A stretch of DNA of 64,000 nucleotides, from positions 62,001 through 126,000 of the forward strand of contig NZ_MSDF01000062.1 in assembly GCF_002022275.1 (NCBI RefSeq), written 5' to 3'. The translations under genes were made by a program, and so were the position numbers. The notes under the pieces are model-generated. The model was not told the origin of the DNA. It made no database searches and saw nothing but the letters and a program-made list of their open reading frames with translations. The stretch's first letter is position 1; every line of letters starts with the position of its first letter. This document shows positions 34,220 to 42,664 of the stretch, one piece after another. The stretch is from Pseudomonas fluorescens. GTDB taxonomy: Bacteria; Pseudomonadota; Gammaproteobacteria; Pseudomonadales; Pseudomonadaceae.

Positions 34220-35260
34220 ATGACTGCATCTACCGAAAATCCGAGCTTGTATGGCTCGCAACAAGACTACACAACCATGTTCCAGATGATTTTCGGGGGG
34301 TATGTGTCCCAGGTCGTGTACACCGTCGCCCGACTCTCGTTTGCCGAGCACTTTGCCCGTGGCGTGCGCACGCCAGAAGGCATCGCCGAGGCAGAGTCAC
34401 TGGATGTACAAGCCACGTTCCGGTTGATGCGCGCCTGTGTCAGCAGCGGTTTGCTCCGCTATGACGCCAAGACGGGTTTCAGCTCAACACCGCTGCTTGA
34501 CGTCCTGCATGCCGACGCTCCCAACTCCATGCGTGGTGTCGCCTTGATCATTCCCGCCCAAGGCCATTGGCTGCCCTGGGGCCGCCTTGAACACGCCGTG
34601 CGCAGCGGCGAGCCGCAGGCCGTGGCCGCATTGGGCAAAAGTGCGTGGCAACACCTGGCGGACACCCCGGATGAAGCCGCAGCGTTTGCCCTGACCATGA
34701 AAAGTGTTTCCCAAGTGTTCAATGGCGAAGCGGTGAAACATATTGCGACCGGCCAATCGACCCTTGCTGTCGACATCGGCGGCGCCAATGGCACGTTGGT
34801 TCACGCGTTGATGATGGCCAACAGCGACCTGCAAGGCAGGGTGTTCGACCTGCCTCACGTGGTGCCCACCGCCATTGACGCCGCCCGGGAACACGGCCTG
34901 GAGGCGCGTTTCTCGGTAACCGGTGGCGACTTCCTGACCGACGCCCTGCCCGCCGGCGACCTGTATTTGCTCAAGTTGATCCTGCACGACTGGGATGATC
35001 AAACCTGTGCGTCCTTGCTGGCTAACTGCCGTAACAGCATTCGCGCGAAGGGGCGCCTGATCATCGTCGAGCAACTGCTGGGCGACATCAACGAACCCGG
35101 CTTCAACCCGTTGATGGACCTCGACATGCTGGTGATGCTCGGCGGCAAGGAGCGAACGTTGCCGGAGTACACCACGCTGCTCGCAGCCCACGGCTTCAAG
35201 GTGACAGGCGTGACCCCGACGGCTTCGCCCTTTGCCATTATCGAAGCCGTAGCGGTTTAA
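34220..35260 (+). CDS. SAM-dependent O-methyltransferase (COMT-like family)
   Basis: The 346-residue protein has an N-terminal winged-helix dimerisation domain (about residues 10-100) and a C-terminal Rossmann methyltransferase domain. The SAM-binding motif is LAVDIGGANGTLVHALM (about 188-204). LLKLILHDWDDQTC (about 253-266) contains the catalytic-type histidine of plant-like O-methyltransferases. It usually methylates hydroxyl groups of small aromatics in secondary metabolism, but no biosynthetic genes are adjacent, so the substrate is unknown. An inverted repeat with CGTTGAA/TTCAACG arms in the 50 bp upstream could be an operator. It is monocistronic with a terminator at 35279. Confidence 0.87.
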   Translation: MTASTENPSLYGSQQDYTTMFQMIFGGYVSQVVYTVARLSFAEHFARGVRTPEGIAEAESLDVQATFRLMRACVSSGLLRYDAKTGFSSTPLLDVLHADAPNSMRGVALIIPAQGHWLPWGRLEHAVRSGEPQAVAALGKSAWQHLADTPDEAAAFALTMKSVSQVFNGEAVKHIATGQSTLAVDIGGANGTLVHALMMANSDLQGRVFDLPHVVPTAIDAAREHGLEARFSVTGGDFLTDALPAGDLYLLKLILHDWDDQTCASLLANCRNSIRAKGRLIIVEQLLGDINEPGFNPLMDLDMLVMLGGKERTLPEYTTLLAAHGFKVTGVTPTASPFAIIEAVAV

Positions 35261-35278
35261 CAAACATCACGTCAAAAC

Positions 35279-35303
35279 GCCCCGGCTTCTTCCTGGCCAG
35301 GGC
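35279..35303 (+). terminator. Terminator of the O-methyltransferase gene
   Basis: GCCCCGGC and GCCAGGGC form a stem with one mismatch, followed by ATTTTATT. It lies 19 bases after the stop codon. Confidence 0.6.
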
Positions 35304-35310
35304 ATTTTAT

Positions 35311-35838
35311 TCACACCAGGCGGCGACCCAGCAATTGCCCGGGCCAGCCCTGCAGGTCAAACGTCGAGAGTCGTTCATAGCCGCAGGACTCATAAAAACG
35401 CACCAGCGCCCCTGTGCCGCCGCCGTAGCAGTCCACTCGCAGGCGCTTCACCCCTGCAGCCCGGGCGCGATCGTCTGCAAAGGCCATCAGGCGCCGGCCA
35501 ACGCCACGTGCACGTTCATCCCGGGCGGCGATCAGCAGCCGTACATACACTTCCGGCTCGGTTGCTGAGGGCACATAGGCCATGGGGTCGCCGAGTACGA
35601 GCGCGCCGCGGATACGCCCACCCGGCGCCTGCACAACCCACGCACCCGGCATCGCGCAGGCTTCAGACACCTGCGCGACCCGCTTGGGCAACGTGGACCA
35701 GGGTTCAATGCCCCATTGTCCGTCGTTACCCATCTCCACAAACCAGGAGATAACCTCGTCGAACACCTGCAGCACAGCGGGGGCATCCGTCACATTGGCG
35801 CGGCGAATAACCCAGTCATCCATTCCTTGAACCTGCAC
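35311..35838 (-). CDS. GNAT-family N-acetyltransferase
   Basis: The 175-residue protein is built on the GNAT fold. An N-terminal IRRANVTDAPAVLQVF strand-helix is followed by acetyl-CoA-binding motif A, RDERARGVGRRLMAFADDRA (about 114-133), and motif B, FYESCGYERL. The GTG at 35838 is the best start because AAGGAG lies eight bases upstream; the later ATG lies on top of its own SD-like bases. It transfers an acetyl group from acetyl-CoA to an unknown amine. It is monocistronic. Confidence 0.88.
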   Translation of the reverse strand: MQVQGMDDWVIRRANVTDAPAVLQVFDEVISWFVEMGNDGQWGIEPWSTLPKRVAQVSEACAMPGAWVVQAPGGRIRGALVLGDPMAYVPSATEPEVYVRLLIAARDERARGVGRRLMAFADDRARAAGVKRLRVDCYGGGTGALVRFYESCGYERLSTFDLQGWPGQLLGRRLV

Positions 35839-35883
35839 GCCTGAAACTCCTTTTTTGAAAGTGCCGATCACTTTAGCGCACAC

Positions 35884-35922
35884 AAAAAAAAGCCCCCGGT
35901 CTTTTCAGGCCGAGGGCTTTCT
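35884..35922 (-). terminator. Terminator of ppiD
   Basis: An AAGCCCTCGGCC / GACCGGGGGCTT stem (two G-U pairs) is followed by eight T on the reverse strand, just downstream of the ppiD stop. Confidence 0.87.
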
Positions 35923-35935
35923 ATTCAGGCGTGCA

Positions 35936-37810
35936 TCAGAACTTCTTGATGTCAGCCTTGGCTTCCAGCTGCTTGCGGAACGCAGCAAAGTCTTGCTGGC
36001 CAATACGGGAGGCGAGGAAACGGCGGTATTGCGCCTTTTCTTCGTCCGTAGGGGCAGCTGCTTCATTGACGCCATTCAAGCGCACGATCACCAGGCTACC
36101 GTCAGCCAGGGTCACGGTGGTGAAGGTCGGCTTGTCCTTGGCCGCAGGCTTTGGCATGCGGAACAGGGCTTGCAGCACCGCCGGGTCAATCGCTTCCTGG
36201 CTACGGGTAGCCGCTTCGGTGACTTTCCAGGCTTGACCATCAATCGGCTGGGTCAGCGGGGTCTTGCCATCACGCAGGCTGGCGATCAACTCGTCAGCGT
36301 GAGTCTTGGCCGCCGCACTGGCGCGTTCCTTGGTCATCTGGGTGCGGATCGCTGCCGACACGCTTTCCAGCGGCAGTTGCGATGGCTTCAGATGCTCTTT
36401 GGCACGCAGCACAATGATGGTTTCCGGGTCGAGTTCGATGGCACTGCTGTTGGCACCCTCATCCAACACTTCCGGGCTGAACGCAGCAGTGACCACGGCA
36501 CGGTTGGCCGCAACACCTTCGCCACCTTCACGGCCGAACGGCGCAGAGGTGTGCACGGTCAGCTTCAGGTCGGACGCCGGTTGAGCCAGGTCAGAGGCTT
36601 CGAATGCCGCATCTTCCAATTGCTTGGTGGCTTCGACAAAACGCTGCTCGACCTGTTGCGTCTTGAGCTCACGGGTCAGCTTGTCTTTCAGGCTGGCAAA
36701 CGTTGGCACTTGGGGTGCTTCAACGCCCAGCAGCTTGATCAGGTGCCAACCGAACGTGGTACGCACCGGTGCCGACACCTGGTCCTTGTTCAACGCATAC
36801 AAGGCTGTTTCGAAGTCCGGGTCGTAGACGCCAGGGCCTGCAAAACCAAGGTCACCGCCATTGTTGGCCGAACCCGGATCCTGCGAGAACTCCTTGGCCA
36901 GGGCTTCGAACTTCTCGCCCTTGGCCAGGCGCGCCTGGATGTCTTCGATTTTGGCCTTGGCTTGCGCGTCGGTTGTCTTGTCGTTGACTTCAATCAGGAT
37001 GTGCGCGGCACGACGCTGTTCAGCGAGGTTGGCGGTTTCTTTCTGATAAGCGGCCTGCAGCTCTTCGTCCTTGACGGTGACCTGGTCGAAGAAAGACGAC
37101 TTCTTCAGTTCCAGATAGTCGATGACCACCTGGTCCGGGGTCATGAACTCTTTGGCGTGCTGGTCGTAGTAAGCCTTGACCTCGTCGTCGGTGAGTTTCA
37201 CCGCCGCAGGGTCAGCCTTGATGTTTACGGTGGCGAAATCGCGGGTCTGTTTTTCCAGACGGGCGAATGCCAGCACCTCGGCGTCGGTCACAAAACCGCT
37301 GCCGGCGATGCCTGCGCGAACCTGGCCGATCAGCATTTCCTGGGTCATCATCTGACGGAACTGCATGCGGCTGTAGCCCAGTTGACGGATCACCTGGTCA
37401 AAGCGTTCGGCGTTGAATTTGCCGTCCACCTGGAATTCCGGCGTCTGCAGGATCACTTGGTCCAGCGCAGCTTCAGAGAAGCCGAACTTGGAATCCGCAG
37501 CCCCTTGCAGCAACAGTTTGCGATCGATCAGGCCCTTGAGGGCCGCATCGCGCAGCAGTTTTTCGTCCAGCAGAGCAGGATCGAAATCCTTGCCCAGCTG
37601 TTGCATCAACTGGCGACGTTGCATGTCGACGGCCTGGCTCAGTTCGGTTTGGGTGATTTCTTCACCGTTGACCTTGGCCACGTCCTGCTTGTTGTTGGTC
37701 GAAGCCTGAAAAATGGCCTCGATACCGGTGAACGCCATCAATGCGACGATGATCCCGATAATGGTCTTGGCAATCCAGCCTTGTGAATTGTCCCTGATAT
37801 TTTGCAGCAT
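35936..37810 (-). CDS. ppiD: Periplasmic chaperone/peptidyl-prolyl isomerase
   Basis: The 624-residue protein is anchored by one N-terminal membrane helix (about residues 12-34). A SurA_N-like chaperone segment follows (about 40-160), then a parvulin-type isomerase domain (about 265-365; AAHILIEVNDKTTD, GGDLGFAGPGVYDPDFETAL and VRTTFGWHLIKLLG) and a large C-terminal region. It helps fold outer-membrane and secreted proteins leaving the Sec translocon. Position downstream of lon-hupB is conserved across Pseudomonas. It has its own terminator. Confidence 0.95.
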   Translation of the reverse strand: MLQNIRDNSQGWIAKTIIGIIVALMAFTGIEAIFQASTNNKQDVAKVNGEEITQTELSQAVDMQRRQLMQQLGKDFDPALLDEKLLRDAALKGLIDRKLLLQGAADSKFGFSEAALDQVILQTPEFQVDGKFNAERFDQVIRQLGYSRMQFRQMMTQEMLIGQVRAGIAGSGFVTDAEVLAFARLEKQTRDFATVNIKADPAAVKLTDDEVKAYYDQHAKEFMTPDQVVIDYLELKKSSFFDQVTVKDEELQAAYQKETANLAEQRRAAHILIEVNDKTTDAQAKAKIEDIQARLAKGEKFEALAKEFSQDPGSANNGGDLGFAGPGVYDPDFETALYALNKDQVSAPVRTTFGWHLIKLLGVEAPQVPTFASLKDKLTRELKTQQVEQRFVEATKQLEDAAFEASDLAQPASDLKLTVHTSAPFGREGGEGVAANRAVVTAAFSPEVLDEGANSSAIELDPETIIVLRAKEHLKPSQLPLESVSAAIRTQMTKERASAAAKTHADELIASLRDGKTPLTQPIDGQAWKVTEAATRSQEAIDPAVLQALFRMPKPAAKDKPTFTTVTLADGSLVIVRLNGVNEAAAPTDEEKAQYRRFLASRIGQQDFAAFRKQLEAKADIKKF

Positions 37811-37880
37811 GCGTCCCCCAGAAACGGTTGAACTTCAAAAATTGGCAACCGTGGAGCGTGGGTAGAGTCCGGATAGAAGA

Positions 37881-37904
37881 AAGGCGCATCCGAGGATGCG
37901 CCTT
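37881..37904 (-). terminator. Terminator after the tRNA-Asp relic
   Basis: A perfect 9-bp stem GGCGCATCC / GGATGCGCC with a two-base loop is followed by TTTCTTCT on the reverse strand. This is the kind of terminator seen after tRNA and hupB transcripts. Confidence 0.72.
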
Positions 37905-37912
37905 CTCGTAAC

Positions 37913-37989
37913 TGGCGGAGCGGACGGGGGTTTGAACCCAACACCCCCGGCGTGGCGACCCGATGGATACAAGGGTCAGCTGCCGCTCC
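37913..37989 (-). pseudogene. Decayed tRNA-Asp copy
   Basis: Read on the reverse strand, this 77-nt stretch starts GGAGCGG and ends CCGCTCC-G-CCA, a perfect acceptor stem with encoded CCA. The 3' half (CACGCCGGGGGT, GGGTTC, CCCGTCCGCTCCGCCA) closely follows bacterial tRNA-Asp. The D-arm no longer has its GG and pairing, the anticodon position reads GCC instead of GTC, U33 is C, and the T-arm has an extra base and unpaired 5' strand. It should not act as a normal tRNA. It lies between hupB and ppiD with a terminator after it. The tRNA-Asp comparison is from memory. Confidence 0.68.
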
Positions 37990-38041
37990 GCTGCCAGGCC
38001 AGACCTGCGTCTGACCCGGGTAGGCAAGGCTTGAACGAAGC

Positions 38042-38314
38042 TTAGTTAACGGCTTCTTTCAGGGCTTTACCGGCTTTGAAACCTGGTTTCTTGGCAGCAG
38101 CGATTTGCAGTGCTTTGCCAGTCTGTGGGTTACGGCCAGTGCGAGCTGGGCGGTCGGTCACAGAGAACGTACCGAAGCCTACCAGTACTACAGAGTCGCC
38201 GGCCTTCAGAGCGCCAGTGACGGATTCGATTACTGCGTCCAGCGCACGGCCAGCAGCAGCTTTCGGGATATCAGCGGATGCGGCGATAGCATCAATCAGT
38301 TCCGACTTGTTCAC
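38042..38314 (-). CDS. hupB: DNA-binding protein HU-beta
   Basis: The 90-residue histone-like protein begins MNKSELIDAIAASADIPKAAA and has the DNA-wrapping arm FGTFSVTDRPARTGRNPQTGKALQI, typical of HU. It starts at GTG (38314) with AAGGGG upstream; longer frames enter the promoter. It binds and bends DNA as a nucleoid protein. It sits directly downstream of lon, as in other pseudomonads, with a strong promoter of its own. Confidence 0.95.
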   Translation of the reverse strand: MNKSELIDAIAASADIPKAAAGRALDAVIESVTGALKAGDSVVLVGFGTFSVTDRPARTGRNPQTGKALQIAAAKKPGFKAGKALKEAVN

Positions 38315-38410
38315 TCTAAGTCCCCTTATATATCTATTGAGTATGATTCTAAGTTTTTTGGTGAAAGCAAAAACCAGTGCTGAATGGCCTACAGACACTT
38401 AAGAGCCGCT

Positions 38411-38439
38411 TTATAACAAGGGCTCTAAAAAGCTGTCAA
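38411..38439 (-). promoter_or_regulatory. Sigma-70 promoter of hupB
   Basis: On the reverse strand TTGACA (38439-38434), 17 bp, then TTATAA (38416-38411). It predicts a leader of about 90 nt before the GTG start. Confidence 0.72.
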
Positions 38440-38462
38440 GGAAGCCCCCAGGCTTAATCGCA

Positions 38463-40859
38463 TTAATGCGTGCTAATTCTTTCCTTGGAATCAGACTCGC
38501 GTTTTTCGTCCTTCGCGACAATCTCCGGAGCCACATCCGGCAAGGGCTCCGGCGCGTATTGCAGCGCAATTTGCAGGACCTCGTCAATCCATTTAACCGG
38601 TTTAATCTGAAGATCCTGTTTGATGTTGTCCGGAATTTCCTTCAAGTCGCGAACATTCTCTTCAGGAATGATCACGGTCTTGATACCACCCCGGTGTGCA
38701 GCAAGCAATTTCTCTTTCAGACCACCGATGGCCAATACCTGACCACGCAGGGTAATTTCCCCGGTCATGGCGACATCGGCGCGTACAGGAATGCCGGTCA
38801 ATGCCGACACCAGGGCCGTGCACATGCCTACACCGGCGCTAGGGCCGTCTTTCGGGGTCGCCCCTTCCGGCATGTGGATGTGGGTGTCGTGCTTCTCGTG
38901 GAAGTCCAGGGGGATCCCCAGGCTCTTGGCGCGGCTGCGCACCACGGTCTGCGCGGCGGTGATCGATTCGACCATCACGTCACCCAGGGAACCGGTCTTG
39001 ATCAACTGGCCTTTGCCAGGGATCACAGCGGCTTCGATGGTCAGCAATTCACCGCCCACTTGAGTCCACGCCAGGCCCGTCACCTGCCCTACCTGATCCT
39101 GCTGCTCGGCCAGGCCGTAGCTGAATTTACGCACGCCCAGGAAGTGTTCCAGTGAGTCGGCCGTGACCTTCACCGAGAAGCGTTTTTCCAGCGCATGCTC
39201 TTTGACTGCCTTACGGCAGATCTTCGCGATCTGGCGCTCAAGGCCCCGTACACCGGCCTCGCGGGTGTAGTAACGCACGATGTCGCGGATCGTCTCGACC
39301 TCAAATTCGATCTCGCCCTTCTTCAGGCCGTTGGCCGAAATTTGCTTGGGCGCGAGGTATTTGACGGCGATGTTGATCTTCTCGTCTTCGGTGTAACCCG
39401 GCAGACGAATCACTTCCATCCGATCGAGCAACGCCGGCGGGATGTTCATGGAGTTGGAGGTGCACAGGAACATTACGTCGGACAGGTCGTAGTCGACTTC
39501 CAGGTAATGGTCGTTGAAATTGTGGTTCTGCTCGGGGTCGAGCACTTCGAGCAATGCCGAGGCAGGATCGCCACGCATGTCGCTGCCCATTTTGTCGATT
39601 TCATCAAGCAGGAACAGCGGGTTGCGCACGCCCACTTTTGTCATCTTTTGAATCAATCTTCCTGGCATCGAACCGATGTAAGTACGGCGATGACCACGAA
39701 TTTCCGCTTCATCACGCACGCCGCCAAGGGCCATACGTACGAATTTACGGTTGGTCGCATTGGCAATCGACTCTGCGAGGGAGGTTTTACCCACACCCGG
39801 AGGGCCGACCAGGCACAACACCGGACCACGAATTTTCTTCACGCGCTTTTGTACGGCGAGGTATTCGAGGATGCGTTCTTTGACTTCTTCAAGGCCGTAG
39901 TGGTCGGCATCGAGAATATCTTCAGCACGCGCGAGGTCCAGACGCACCTTGGTCTGGGCCTTCCACGGCACTTGCACCAGCCAGTCGATATAGGAACGAA
40001 CCACAGTGGCTTCGGCCGACATCGGCGACATTTGCTTGAGCTTGTTCAGCTCGGCGGTCGCTTTGGTCAGCGCGTCTTTTGGCAGGCCGGCAGCATCGAT
40101 GCGCTTTTTCAGCTCCTCGATTTCGTTGTGGCCTTCATCACCGTCGCCGAGTTCTTTCTGAATAGCCTTCATCTGCTCATTCAGGTAGTACTCGCGCTGG
40201 CTGCGCTCCATTTGTTTCTTCACGCGACCACGGATGCGCTTCTCAACCTGCAGCAGGTCAATTTCGCCATCCAGCAAAGCCAGCACGTGCTCGACACGGG
40301 CGGACAGGTCGATGATTTCGAGGATGTCCTGCTTCTGCTCGATCTTCAGCGCCATGTGCGCGGCCATGGTGTCGACCAGGCGGCTTGGCTCATCAATGCT
40401 GTTGAGGGAGGACAGGACTTCAGCCGGGACTTTCTTGCCCAACTGCACATACTGCTCGAATTGCGAGAGCAGGCTGCGTACAAATACTTCGGACTCGCGC
40501 TCAGGGGCTTCGACTTCGTCGATCAGCGCCACTTCGGCGCGCAGGTGGCCGTCCACCTCCATGAAACGCTCAACCGCACCGCGCTGCTCACCTTCCACCA
40601 GCACCTTGACGGTGCCATCCGGCAGTTTGAGCAATTGCAGAACGGTGGCAATCGTGCCGACTCGATACAGAGCGTCTTCGCCTGGATCATCATCAGCAGG
40701 GTTCTTCTGGGCCAACAGCAGGATTTGCTTGTCGCCCGTCATCGCGGCCTCGAGGGCTTCGATAGACTTCTCGCGCCCCACGAACAGCGGGATAACCATG
40801 TGCGGATAGACGACGACATCACGCAACGGCAGGAGAGGCAATTCAATGGTTGTCTTCAT
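38463..40859 (-). CDS. lon: ATP-dependent protease Lon
   Basis: The 798-residue protease has an N-terminal substrate-binding domain (about 1-200) and a coiled-coil region. The AAA+ module has Walker A GPPGVGKTSLAES (about residue 350). The C-terminal protease domain has catalytic Ser674 in PKDGPSAGV and Lys717 in GGLKEKLLAAH. It degrades misfolded and regulatory proteins in the cytoplasm. A heat-shock-type promoter lies upstream. It is the lon next to clpX/hupB, so the main cellular copy. Confidence 0.97.
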   Translation of the reverse strand: MKTTIELPLLPLRDVVVYPHMVIPLFVGREKSIEALEAAMTGDKQILLLAQKNPADDDPGEDALYRVGTIATVLQLLKLPDGTVKVLVEGEQRGAVERFMEVDGHLRAEVALIDEVEAPERESEVFVRSLLSQFEQYVQLGKKVPAEVLSSLNSIDEPSRLVDTMAAHMALKIEQKQDILEIIDLSARVEHVLALLDGEIDLLQVEKRIRGRVKKQMERSQREYYLNEQMKAIQKELGDGDEGHNEIEELKKRIDAAGLPKDALTKATAELNKLKQMSPMSAEATVVRSYIDWLVQVPWKAQTKVRLDLARAEDILDADHYGLEEVKERILEYLAVQKRVKKIRGPVLCLVGPPGVGKTSLAESIANATNRKFVRMALGGVRDEAEIRGHRRTYIGSMPGRLIQKMTKVGVRNPLFLLDEIDKMGSDMRGDPASALLEVLDPEQNHNFNDHYLEVDYDLSDVMFLCTSNSMNIPPALLDRMEVIRLPGYTEDEKINIAVKYLAPKQISANGLKKGEIEFEVETIRDIVRYYTREAGVRGLERQIAKICRKAVKEHALEKRFSVKVTADSLEHFLGVRKFSYGLAEQQDQVGQVTGLAWTQVGGELLTIEAAVIPGKGQLIKTGSLGDVMVESITAAQTVVRSRAKSLGIPLDFHEKHDTHIHMPEGATPKDGPSAGVGMCTALVSALTGIPVRADVAMTGEITLRGQVLAIGGLKEKLLAAHRGGIKTVIIPEENVRDLKEIPDNIKQDLQIKPVKWIDEVLQIALQYAPEPLPDVAPEIVAKDEKRESDSKERISTH

Positions 40860-40900
40860 GATTTCGCCTCTATGACAGTTGAAAAATTAGCTTGAAACCA

Positions 40901-40929
40901 AGATGGGGGCTGCATGCAAAAAAAACAAG
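40901..40929 (-). promoter_or_regulatory. Sigma-32 (heat-shock) promoter of lon
   Basis: On the reverse strand CTTGTT (40929-40924), 14 bp, then CCCCCATCT (40909-40901) closely fits CTTGAA-N13/15-CCCCATNT. It lies about 45 bp before the lon start codon. Confidence 0.77.
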
Positions 40930-41192
40930 CTCAATGCCAGCAGTTAAACGCATGAATAAACGCAATATTAAAGACCGCCCCCAAAAAACGCTTCAAAAAA
41001 CAAGCCTCTTCACGGCGAATGACGATCGGTCAGGCCGTCGCGCCTGAACATTGGCCAACTGAAAACACAGTCCGATAACTGCCTGCTGGCGCAAGCTTTT
41101 TCAACACCGTGCGTGCCTCTTGGCGAAAACTTCAAACCTTGGCGACACCCAGTCGAACCTTGCTGATCAGGTCAGCATTGCTCCACGTATTT
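40930..41192. other. Intergenic stretch between lon and the PixA-family promoter
   Basis: No supported gene. A 63-codon forward frame at 41120 has no ribosome site, crosses the promoter at 41193 and is rejected. The stretch carries only the upstream edges of two divergent promoters. Confidence 0.5.
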
Positions 41193-41220
41193 TTGACAGG
41201 TCAACTTCACCATCTATAGT
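41193..41220 (+). promoter_or_regulatory. Sigma-70 promoter of the PixA/AidA-family pair
   Basis: TTGACA (41193-41198), 16 bp, then TATAGT (41215-41220). The predicted start near 41227 leaves an untranslated leader of about 170 nt before the first gene. Confidence 0.72.
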
Positions 41221-41395
41221 CCATCTGCGACCTGCGGGAAGGAACCCGAGCCGTCAGATAAGAATGGAGCTAGGTCAGCTCGTATCCTTGACACGTGGAT
41301 TCCTCCAATAGTGAGCACGTAGGTCGCATAGCGGCAAGACGTTGTTATTGCCTGGCAAATGTCAGGGAATTCACTATGAAAAAAGGAGATTCATA

Positions 41396-41899
41396 ATGTC
41401 TAGAGTCACGGATGTACTAGTTTCAATCGACACTGAAACCATCTTGAAAAAATACCCGAACATCAGCAAGGACCCCAACAACCCAACGTTCATTGACGTC
41501 AACCACGTCTACATGATTACCAACCAGGACAACGTGATCCAGGGTCAGGCCGGTGGCGAACTCGACCTGAAGGCGCAGGTGGGTGATTTGATCCGCTGGC
41601 GCGAAACCAGCCTGTCGCAAAGCTTCGAAACGGCGGTGATCTTCTACAAGTTCGTCGGCAATGCCGGCGCGGAACTCATCTCCACGCCTTCACCGCGCAA
41701 AGCGGTTGCGTGCGTTGCCGTACCCAACACCAGTAACCCATCTGTGCCCAGTTGCCAGAAAGTCGACAATCATTACTGGTCCTCGGAAACCCTGGAGTGT
41801 GGTCGCGTGACCTACCACTTCCAATTCCTGATCGTCGACCGCAATTGCAAAATTGTCGGCTGCTGTACGTGGGACCCGTTCATTTCCATCCACAACTGA
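41396..41899 (+). CDS. PixA/AidA-family inclusion-body protein, copy 1
   Basis: The 167-residue cytoplasmic protein carries the family marks: DVLVSIDTETILKKYPNISKDPNNPTFIDVNHVYMI at the start, a central DLIRWRETSLS segment and a C-terminal FQFLIVDRNCKIVGCCTWDPFI. PixA and AidA proteins form inclusion bodies or are linked to quorum sensing, but their molecular job is not settled. The start has an excellent AAAAGGAG site. It is unusually rich in cysteines toward the C-terminus. It probably forms a two-gene unit with the next gene and has a long leader with several GGA motifs. Confidence 0.83.
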   Translation: MSRVTDVLVSIDTETILKKYPNISKDPNNPTFIDVNHVYMITNQDNVIQGQAGGELDLKAQVGDLIRWRETSLSQSFETAVIFYKFVGNAGAELISTPSPRKAVACVAVPNTSNPSVPSCQKVDNHYWSSETLECGRVTYHFQFLIVDRNCKIVGCCTWDPFISIHN

Positions 41900-41906
41900 T
41901 GCAATC

Positions 41907-41928
41907 GGCCCCTTATTGACGAGGGGCC
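41907..41928 (+). other. Intercistronic hairpin between the two PixA-family genes
   Basis: GGCCCCT and AGGGGCC form a perfect 7-bp stem with an 8-nt loop and no U-tract after it. It could lower expression of the second gene or stabilise the first message. Confidence 0.5.
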
Positions 41929-42018
41929 AACTGACCTTGCGCCGCTGCGACTGAACAGGATGCATCACTCTCGCAGGGGTGGTGGCGGCCAAGGTCAACA
42001 TCATGAAAGGAGGCCGTG

Positions 42019-42522
42019 ATGTCCAGCGAAACAGCGACTGCTCATGCTTTACTCATTGTCGACGCCGAGACGCTGCTCTCGCGTTATCCGCAGCCCAGCC
42101 AGGACCCCGACAAGCCTACGCGCATCGATAAAGGCCTGGCCTTTATTTTGGATGGTGCCCATTTTCCCGCTGCGAAGACCGATAACCATGTTCTCCAGGT
42201 GAGCCTTGGGCAACCTCTTTGCTTGCGCACCCGCACCATCGCCCTTCGGGCTGAACACAGCATTGTGGTGTATTCGTTCACGAGCAGCGATACCGGTGTG
42301 CTGCCTGCGCCTGAGCTGACGGTGAAATCCGACCAGCCCGTGCCCGCCATCGATACTGAAAACCTGACCCAGCCCATCCTCCTGCAGGCTCCCGACCATT
42401 TCTGGTTATTCCAGCCGACCGGTCAGGGCAAAGAGCAATGCGAGCTAAGTTTTATGTTGGTGAACACTCAGTGCGAGGCGGTGGGGTATTTCAGTTGGGG
42501 AATTGAGGTTCGAACTGAATGA
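42019..42522 (+). CDS. PixA/AidA-family protein, copy 2
   Basis: The 167-residue protein is homologous to its upstream neighbour: HALLIVDAETLLSRYPQPSQDPDKPTRID aligns with the start of copy 1, and FMLVNTQCEAVGYFSWGIEV with its end. The middle is much diverged and the cysteines of copy 1 are mostly absent. Ribosome site AAAGGAGG; the ATG at 42019 is preferred to a GTG one codon earlier. Two divergent copies in tandem suggest distinct roles or a hetero-assembly. Function unknown. Confidence 0.8.
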   Translation: MSSETATAHALLIVDAETLLSRYPQPSQDPDKPTRIDKGLAFILDGAHFPAAKTDNHVLQVSLGQPLCLRTRTIALRAEHSIVVYSFTSSDTGVLPAPELTVKSDQPVPAIDTENLTQPILLQAPDHFWLFQPTGQGKEQCELSFMLVNTQCEAVGYFSWGIEVRTE

Positions 42523-42593
42523 TTCAGGTGCCTTCACTGGCGCATCCTCGGACCATCCGATTGAAACTCCGGATGTATCCCACCACAAATAAA

Positions 42594-42622
42594 AATGCCA
42601 GTCAGATTAACTGACTGGCATT
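42594..42622. terminator. Terminator between the PixA-family pair and clpX
   Basis: AATGCCAGTCAG and CTGACTGGCATT form a perfect 12-bp stem around a 5-nt loop. The genes are convergent here, so it may serve both strands. Confidence 0.75.
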
Positions 42623-42664
42623 AGCCCCTGAAGGCTCGTCGCTAGTACTACAACTGCAAAACGC

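Noticed and set aside
35855..37786. 643-codon open frame antisense to ppiD
   Set aside because: Same shadow effect; ppiD has clear domains, ribosome context and terminator.
39195..40895. 566-codon open frame antisense to lon
   Set aside because: It mirrors the codon pattern of lon in GC-rich DNA, has no ribosome site and no family resemblance.
41120..41311. 63-codon forward frame upstream of the first PixA-family gene
   Set aside because: It crosses a good sigma-70 promoter and has no ribosome site; the region reads better as promoter and leader.
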